From Acanthaster planci (Eukaryota > Echinodermata > Asteroidea > Valvatida > Acanthasteridae), in NCBI RefSeq assembly GCF_001949145.1, contig NW_019091514.1, positions 609,212 through 623,485 of the forward strand: DNA of 14,274 bases. The letters are read 5' to 3'. The notes beneath the pieces are model-generated. The model was not told the origin of the DNA and did not search any database. It saw only the letters and a list, made by a program, of their open reading frames with translations. Shown piece after piece: positions 9,162 to 14,274 of this stretch (its first letter is position 1; each line of letters begins with the position of its first letter). A program made the translations under genes and the position numbers.

Positions 9162-9203
9162 CAGGCTGTGCTTGCTTGGTCTTCGTAGACCATACACAGC
9201 CTG
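9162..9203. repeat. Hairpin 36 bases downstream of the exon B donor
   Basis: CAGGCTGTG (9162-9170) pairs perfectly with CACAGCCTG (9195-9203). Inside it, TGGTCT (9177-9182) pairs with AGACCA (9187-9192) around a TCGT tetraloop, with a 6/2-base internal bulge. Fifteen base pairs over 42 bases is well beyond typical intronic noise. It could be a short foldback remnant or a structured intron element that influences the nearby 5' splice site. Confidence 0.55.
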
Positions 9204-9889
9204 AGCGAGTTATGAAAATAATTTATGTCTCACTTGTCATCTCAAGATCTGCATATCTCTTCTCAATTTGAAGTTTTCGGTTGCCTTACATATTTTTTTG
9301 TTAGTCATGGAGGTATTTTTGTCATACGAGGGAAGTAGGTTTTAACATCTTATCCCAGAGGAGTTATGATGGCAAGATGCATCCTTAATGCCCAAGCGGT
9401 GGGAGTTGTTATTTCTGTTACAAAAACGAGGAATTATATCTGCATTTATGCATTTGCTTTATTGCAATTTGCCCAACATTTGTGTTATTAGAATCTTCTT
9501 AATAACACATGCACCTATATAGTAATTGTTTATTTGGAATCTTCCCTGGAACTTGTATGCCCCATTTGTTGAATGTGTGTTATCATACTGGGGGAACATT
9601 TATATTGCAATTTGTCAGTAAATTTTGCATTTCTATATTTTTCATTGAACAATTCCTCCTCTCCCTGACCTTGTGTTTTGTTGGCAAATTGATAATCAAA
9701 GAAAGTACATGTATGTATTCCAGCATAAGTCATTTTTCAAATGTACAAGCGCAAGTTTTGTGACAGAAAAGAAACCCGACCTACATGTAGATGAGCATTT
9801 GAATTGCTTTTATTCATTTATATCTGATCATCCAAGAGTGCATTTTAGTGCCAATTATAGGATGATAATGAGTGAAGAAGACAGTGGAG

Positions 9890-10052
9890 AAATGTTCAGT
9901 TTTAGACGGAGAAACACCCCAGATAAATGTTTCAGGGAAAACCCATGGACTCAGGTAGGGACTGAAAACCCAATCCACATGCGGACTGAGGCGCACTCAA
10001 ACCGAGGCCCCCAGAGGTGGAAGGCGAGGAAAGAAACACTGTGCCAACCTGG
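9890..10052 (-). repeat. tRNA-derived-SINE-like segment
   Basis: Read on the - strand, the segment starts with TTGGCACAGTG (complement of 10037-10047), resembling a pol III A box. About 32 bases later comes GGTTTGAGTGC (complement of 9993-10003), close to the B box GGTTCGANTCC, with a tRNA-like spacing. It continues with GGATTGGGTTTTCAGTCCC and ends near a TCTCCGTCTAAAACTG block. From memory this body resembles dispersed tRNA-derived repeats of marine invertebrates. No poly-A tail or target duplication is evident, so the limits are approximate. A 128-codon frame on the + strand (9673-10059) crosses it and is probably spurious. Confidence 0.45.
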
Positions 10053-10221
10053 TTTTTAAATGCATGTTAAACTTTTTAGCTGACAAACTTGCCTTTTTTT
10101 TAGGCCTTTTCATATTTGAGTGAAGTTTTTGTTCAGTAGCACGTATTAATAAGACTATCCGACTAGCCTGCGCACCTCTGGCATGCGTTGTGTTCATTTC
10201 TCAAGTATCCTGTACTTTTTT

Positions 10222-10242
10222 ATGCACGGTTGCCTGGTAACC
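10222..10242 (+). promoter_or_regulatory. Candidate RFX X-box / degenerate copy of exon C start
   Basis: GTTGCC-T-GGTAAC (10229-10241) is a near-perfect palindromic RFX X-box. The 21 bases from 10222 also match the exon C acceptor region at 10270-10290 at 17 of 21 positions, with CAC in place of the splicing CAG. It is therefore either a regulatory site, a decayed local duplication, or both by coincidence. It lies 34 bases before exon C, inside the region where the branch point should be. Confidence 0.3.
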
Positions 10243-10275
10243 ACTCTATTCTTGTTTCTAACATTGTTGATGCAG

Positions 10276-10369
10276 GGTTGCTTGGTAGTCAGTGACAAAC
10301 TGAATCATGCATCTATTGTACTGGGTGCCAGGTTGTCAGGTGCGGTAGTCCGTATATTTGAACACAATG
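10276..10369 (+). CDS. SPTLC2: Serine palmitoyltransferase subunit 2, internal exon C
   Basis: The translation [31 protein letters not shown] aligns without gaps to human [31 protein letters not shown] (residues 253-283). The histidine of the LNHAS motif is the conserved residue that stacks on the PLP ring in alpha-oxoamine synthases. Human glutamate in SDELNH is lysine here, a charge reversal next to the active-site loop. The exon enters in phase 0 and leaves in phase 1 (AAT G), with a textbook donor G|GTAAGT. The intron on each side is open in frame for some distance, but the similarity stops exactly at the splice sites. Confidence 0.95.
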
Positions 10370-11298
10370 GTAAGTCATTAGCCGTATTCACTGGTCTGCT
10401 GTCTTGTAATCTAAAGCAAGATCAGCCTTAAAATTTGGTTCAGAAACTTAATATATGGGAATAAATATTGCAATCAGGGCAACTTAAAGATTGCTCTCTC
10501 TGCTTTGATTGGTACATGCAATTCCAAATTATGGAGAAAATGTTACTTAGCTTTTATTGTCATTTTCAAAATGCAAAGTGACATGCAAAACAAACTTGTA
10601 CTTTGCATGCCAAATTAACATTATAATATTTAGCAGGGAAGTATTTTTTGTCTGTGACAATGGCCTTGTTCATACTGTACATAAATTACAAGTTCATCAT
10701 TGTTTGTGAAAGGTCATGTGTTTAAGGACTCGTTGAGGCTTAGTCATCAAAGAGCCAGATGAGATAGAAAAGATCGATTACGGTGTCCTTGAAGAGTGCA
10801 TAGGATATTGAATGAGCAATTTTCTTGACTTTTATGGCAGTGTCTGTATCATATAGTTAATGGGATAATATTCATGCAAATAAATCCTCCAAGCAACACA
10901 ACAATGATTGGACAGTCTTAATGAGTTTACTTTGTTTTGTCTTCTTTTTTGCTTTCTTTCTTTTTTTCCCCCTGAACTCATGGTGTTATCGTGGTGTTTT
11001 CAGGAACATAAAGAGTATACAAATTGTGAACTTAAAATGAAGAACACAGCTCTATGTGCTTACAGTGCCCCCTTCGGCTGTCCGTGATATACCACATTAA
11101 CAATTTAAAATACAAAAACTACAAATTACAACAGGGAGAATGAAATACAAAACTCATGGCAACCTTTTGTTTTCAAATAGTTGTACTATTCTACTTCTGC
11201 CGGTGGTGACCACATAGAGGTTCACCCTGGTGAAGACTTACAGGGGACTTCAGGTGTGTCTTCACATGAAGCTGTTGAGTTGTCTTTTTCACTTGTAG
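10370..11298 (+). other. SPTLC2: Intron C-D (0.93 kb)
   Basis: The donor is GTAAGT. The acceptor is TTGTCTTTTTCACTTGTAG. A long pyrimidine tract lies at 10930-10973. A second acceptor-like site (TTTTGTTTTCAAATAG) ends at 11180. The 118 bases after it are open in the exon D frame, but joining exon C there would change the frame and reach a stop within about ten codons. I see nothing else recognisable. Confidence 0.85.
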
Positions 11299-11404
11299 AC
11301 ATGGAAAGCCTGGAGAAAGTCTTGAGGAATGCCGTTGTAGATGGTCAACCTCGTTCCCACAGGCCCTGGAAGAAGATTCTTATAGTGGTTGAAGGCATAT
11401 ACAG
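11299..11404 (+). CDS. SPTLC2: Serine palmitoyltransferase subunit 2, internal exon D
   Basis: Exon C's final G plus AC gives aspartate, then [34 protein letters not shown]. Human SPTLC2 has [35 protein letters not shown] at residues 284-318. The GQPR...[17 protein letters not shown] block is characteristic of LCB2 and separates it from ALAS, KBL and LCB1. The exon ends in phase 2 (AG completes with C from exon E to serine) at the donor GTAAAA, which is a moderate match. The acceptor has a strong pyrimidine tract. Confidence 0.95.
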
Positions 11405-14034
11405 GTAAAAATGCTAGCGTAACACAAGTAGATAACACTCGCTAGCTAAATATTCCCACCCCAAGGATGCATTTCAGCTACTTGGCCAAACCAGAGTTTA
11501 TAACAAAACCTGCCCATTACAGGAAAGTGGCTCAGCCACCTGTACTTGTCAACTGGGGTGTGAAAGCTCAGCTTTTTAGCAGATTTCCACTTTTTTGTTG
11601 AAAATGCCGAATTTAATTTTCCGCTTTTTTGCTATCGACAGGCCAAATTTCCTCATTTTTCTTCCTTTTGCAAGTACCAATTTTTCCGGGTTTTTTCTAT
11701 CAACACAAAAGCCAGGCCAAACTGACACCGAACAGTACTGGGGCACAGTAATGCAAATGACTGAATCTGCTGTAATAATGTACATGCACAGTGTATGCCT
11801 CTTACGGACATGCATACACAGATCTGTGTGAGGGCATACATTCGGCAGGGAGCAAGCCTTGTGTGTAAACAGCATCCCCAGACCATCTGGTCATTGTGAT
11901 GTGATTGGCTGCCAATAAAATATCAATATTCATATAATGTCAGTGGGACTCATTGCAGCCATTCTTGGTGAGCTAAAGCAGTGACTAACAAACCCCACTG
12001 GAACCCGTGACATGTAGCACACATTTCATTGTAAATTTGCTGCTTGAAGTAAGGTTAGTAACTTTTCGCTTTCACTGATAGAGGGCTTCGTGACAACTGG
12101 TGCGGGGCATGCACAGTTCTTCTTGTGTCATGCATTCTCACATGGTTTTTGCATTGTTTTGAATGGGCTTTGACACAGTTTTTGGACTTAAACTCATCAA
12201 AATACACGTATCAGTTCCAACACATAGGTACATTGTGTACAATTGTCCAAAGAGGTTCTGACATGGATACAGCCTTTGATAAGACCAATCCTCAAGTTAC
12301 AAATCCCTGGAAATGGACCATAGATGTGACGGACAGGCAACACAGTCCGCCCCTGGAAAATCCAAATGCTTGGACATGCGATGTATGCGCGATGTGCATT
12401 ATTTCAAGAACTGAAATTTTTAAAACATGCTGAGATCAGGTGGGAAAAGGGCCTACTCATTCTACAAACCTCGATATTTGCAATTTTGGTATAACTATTA
12501 CGAGTTTATTTGGAAAGAGTTCCATATAGGGACAACACTTCATGCCCCTGTGCACAAACCTATGAGACTTTTCTGAAGAAAAAAGGATCTGTTTTCTAAG
12601 TAAATGCTTTGGAATTTTCTCAGCTGTTTTTTCACTGTTAGGACATGTTTTCACTTTCTGATGGCTGTTATAATATTTTAAAGGAAAATTAGTGTTGTCC
12701 ATATGTAACTTGTTTCATTTCTTTAACCTCTTCTGGAGTTTCATACAAATATGAAGAAAAAGTCAAATTAGAAATATGCATAGCCTAAATTGCCAGGAAA
12801 ATAAACGATCAACAGTCACACCAGAGGCTGTAACATATACCACAGAGCATCTACATCTCAAAATTTTCCCGGGGCCCAAATAATAGACCCCACGCTGTAT
12901 ATCCTTTGCGCTCGCGATGTCAGCTATTTTCAGCAATTTTTTAAAATTTCCACTCACACCCCTGTGTCAAAGTTGAATATGCAGGGCTAAAAATACCTTC
13001 CTATAAGTAACATCTATGGCATGGAACATTAACATGAAAGTGTGAACTGCTTTTTCTCATTTGGTGTTGCTACCTAGTCCTGCTACCTGTTCCAGGAGCT
13101 GTCAGACAGTGCACTTTGCTTGCAGACATACATGTATATCACTGCTGAAAGATGACCAGCATGTATACAGAGCTCCTTAGACGCAATTGACCCCAAGCCA
13201 AAGTTATCCCACACCCCTACAGAGGGAAAAAATTACTAGAGTCTGTCATTTGAACACCATACATGTATGACACACAGTGTAAAGCAATCCTACTGGTAGC
13301 TCGCTGGTGGTTCATGGTCTGGGCCAGACAACCAGAAAAACTTTCAGCAAGTGTTTTCCTTGTCCTGTTATAAACACCAGGTGCAGTTTTCGTACCAGAA
13401 CCCTAACTATTTTGTAACTTTGGCCTGGTTTCTTCAGAGGGCAGATTGGGGTGGGGGGGGAGGTGATAGGCCATGCTCTCTCAAATGCCTCCCCCAACTT
13501 TTTGGTATAAATTATGAGCTAAATAAAGGCAGGGTTTTTTTCGGGGGGGGGAATCTGTTTCATTTCCATCCTTCCAAAAGCTTGTTAAAAGGCCCTGAAT
13601 GTAGCCTCACTCTTGAAAAGGCCATAACAGGTAACATGAAAAAGTCCAAATTCCCTTCTCCAGCCCAAAAAGTTGAGCCCCCCCCCCGGAACATTTGGGT
13701 CTGGATCTGTCCTAAATCCACGCTGGAGAGGTCAATGGAAATTTATGGGAAGAAAAGATTTTTTTTTTGCCTTTCGCCATGACAATTTGGTTTTGGATCT
13801 GCCATTGGTTTCCACCAATCAGACCGACTGCACCCGCCAAGTCACGTGACCTGTAGTGGATATCAAACATCAACAAACTCCATAATAAAGTGACTAAGCA
13901 GGCGCAATTGGGCCATTGGACCAAGTACTGCATTTTGTGTGAATTTCATGTTTTTGCTGACATCTCCATTTGGAAATATGAATTTGAATTCTTACAAGCT
14001 GACATATTGACACACTTTTCCCCTCAAAATACAG
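11405..14034 (+). other. SPTLC2: Intron D-E (2.6 kb)
   Basis: The donor is GTAAAA and the acceptor is CACTTTTCCCCTCAAAATACAG. Contents: a T-rich stretch at 11578-11715 with two imperfect copies of a TTTTCCG...TTTTTT...CTATC motif; no recognisable features at 11720-13430; G8 and G9 tracts near 13454 and 13545; a C9 tract near 13679; a T9 tract near 13761; and a CCAAT/E-box cluster at 13804-13850. The 143-codon frame at 13351-13782 runs through homopolymers and is not a plausible protein. Confidence 0.85.
13804..13850. promoter_or_regulatory. CCAAT-box pair and palindromic E-box
   Basis: ATTGG (13804-13808) and CCAATCAG (13815-13822) form an inverted pair of CCAAT boxes. They are followed by the 10-bp palindrome GTCACGTGAC (13841-13850), a full USF/TFE/CLEAR-type E-box. 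The arrangement resembles a compact promoter or enhancer. However, it is intronic and 184 bases before exon E, with no TATA box or supporting start that I can see. Confidence 0.3.
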
Positions 14035-14254
14035 CATGGAGGGCTCAATTGTGTGTCTTCCAAAGGTGGTTGCTCTCAAGAAGAAATACAAGTGTTATTT
14101 ATACCTGGATGAGGCCCACAGCATTGGAGCAATGGGACGTACAGGACGTGGTATCGTGGAGTACTTCGGTGTCAACCCTGATGATGTTGATGTCATGATG
14201 GGAACATTCTCCAAGAGTTTTGGCGCCTGTGGAGGATACCTCGCTGGCAGTAAG
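14035..14254 (+). CDS. SPTLC2: Serine palmitoyltransferase subunit 2, internal exon E (PLP-lysine exon)
   Basis: The frame enters in phase 2 and reads [75 protein letters not shown] supplies the aspartate that pairs with the PLP pyridine nitrogen. The lysine of GTFSKSFG aligns with human K379, which forms the internal aldimine. Human G382 is conserved, while human V359 is isoleucine here; both positions are mutated in human sensory neuropathy (established knowledge). I end the exon at AAG|GTCGGT, because the next codons (VGSAHL) lose similarity to human ELIDYL. The frame stays open to the window end, so the donor is an inference; the remaining exons lie downstream. Confidence 0.94.
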
Positions 14255-14274
14255 GTCGGTAGCGCTCACCTTAA

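Larger units (their letters stand above)
9126..10275 (+). other. SPTLC2: Intron B-C (1.15 kb)
   Basis: The donor is GTAAGA and the acceptor ends GTTGATGCAG. It holds a strong hairpin close to the donor (9162-9203), AT-rich sequence without features at 9210-9880, a SINE-like segment (about 9890-10050) and a near-copy of the exon C acceptor region (10222-10242). No frame in it resembles a known protein. Confidence 0.85.

Noticed and set aside
9993-10047. Functional tRNA gene
   Set aside because: The A and B boxes are degenerate and no cloverleaf or anticodon arm can be drawn; a SINE remnant fits better.
9673-10059. 128-codon + strand frame
   Set aside because: It crosses the SINE-like segment, has low-complexity composition and no recognisable domain.
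10183-10431. Open frame spanning exon C and both neighbouring intron edges
   Set aside because: Similarity to LCB2 exists only for 10276-10369 and stops at strong splice sites; the flanks are chance.
11181-11408. Open frame that runs through intron into exon D as one longer coding exon
   Set aside because: The 118 added bases do not preserve the reading frame from exon C, have no similarity to the family, and the conserved acceptor at 11298 gives a perfect join.
13351-13782. 143-codon + strand frame
   Set aside because: It includes poly-Gly and proline codons from G and C homopolymers and no family motif; it lies wholly within an intron.

Overview
The window is an internal stretch of a eukaryotic, intron-rich gene on the + strand. 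Five consecutive exons together encode about 228 residues of the catalytic LCB2-type subunit of serine palmitoyltransferase (SPTLC2/SPTLC3 family). This pyridoxal-phosphate enzyme makes the first intermediate of sphingolipid synthesis. The encoded part corresponds to about residues 162-392 of human SPTLC2 (numbering from memory). It includes the internal-aldimine lysine motif [12 protein letters not shown] and the LDEAHS cofactor motif. The 5' exons and the C-terminal exons lie outside the window.

Organism: long introns, consensus GT-AG splice sites with pyrimidine-rich acceptors, at least 15 copies of ACATGTA or its complement, several ACCGGTA words and many small non-autonomous transposons suggest a marine invertebrate animal. 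A lancelet or another invertebrate deuterostome would fit, but the species is an inference that the sequence does not settle. I saw no prokaryotic genes, operons, CRISPR arrays, rRNA or canonical tRNA.

Layout: 1-3140 is upstream intron. It holds a LINE-like 3' tail and two adjacent GATC-rich inverted-repeat elements (about 544-1367 and 1388-2154). Exon A is 3141-3286, or 3149-3286 if the second of two tandem acceptors is used. A 5.7-kb intron follows. It carries a hAT-like element with an 8-bp target duplication and an internal CAAGTC minisatellite (5125-5632), a TTAA-flanked piggyBac-like segment (6629-7644) and several hairpins. Exon B is 9001-9125. The next intron (9126-10275) holds a hairpin, a tRNA-derived-SINE-like segment on the - strand and a near-copy of the next acceptor and exon start. 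Exon C is 10276-10369, exon D 11299-11404 and exon E 14035-14254. The exon phases join without a break: A ends in phase 1, B in phase 0, C in phase 1, D in phase 2, and E in phase 0 at a probable donor.

The remaining open reading frames of 60-150 codons resemble no family I recognise and look like chance frames in introns or transposons. The main interest lies in the mobile-element structures and in splice-site architecture, not in a new gene system.
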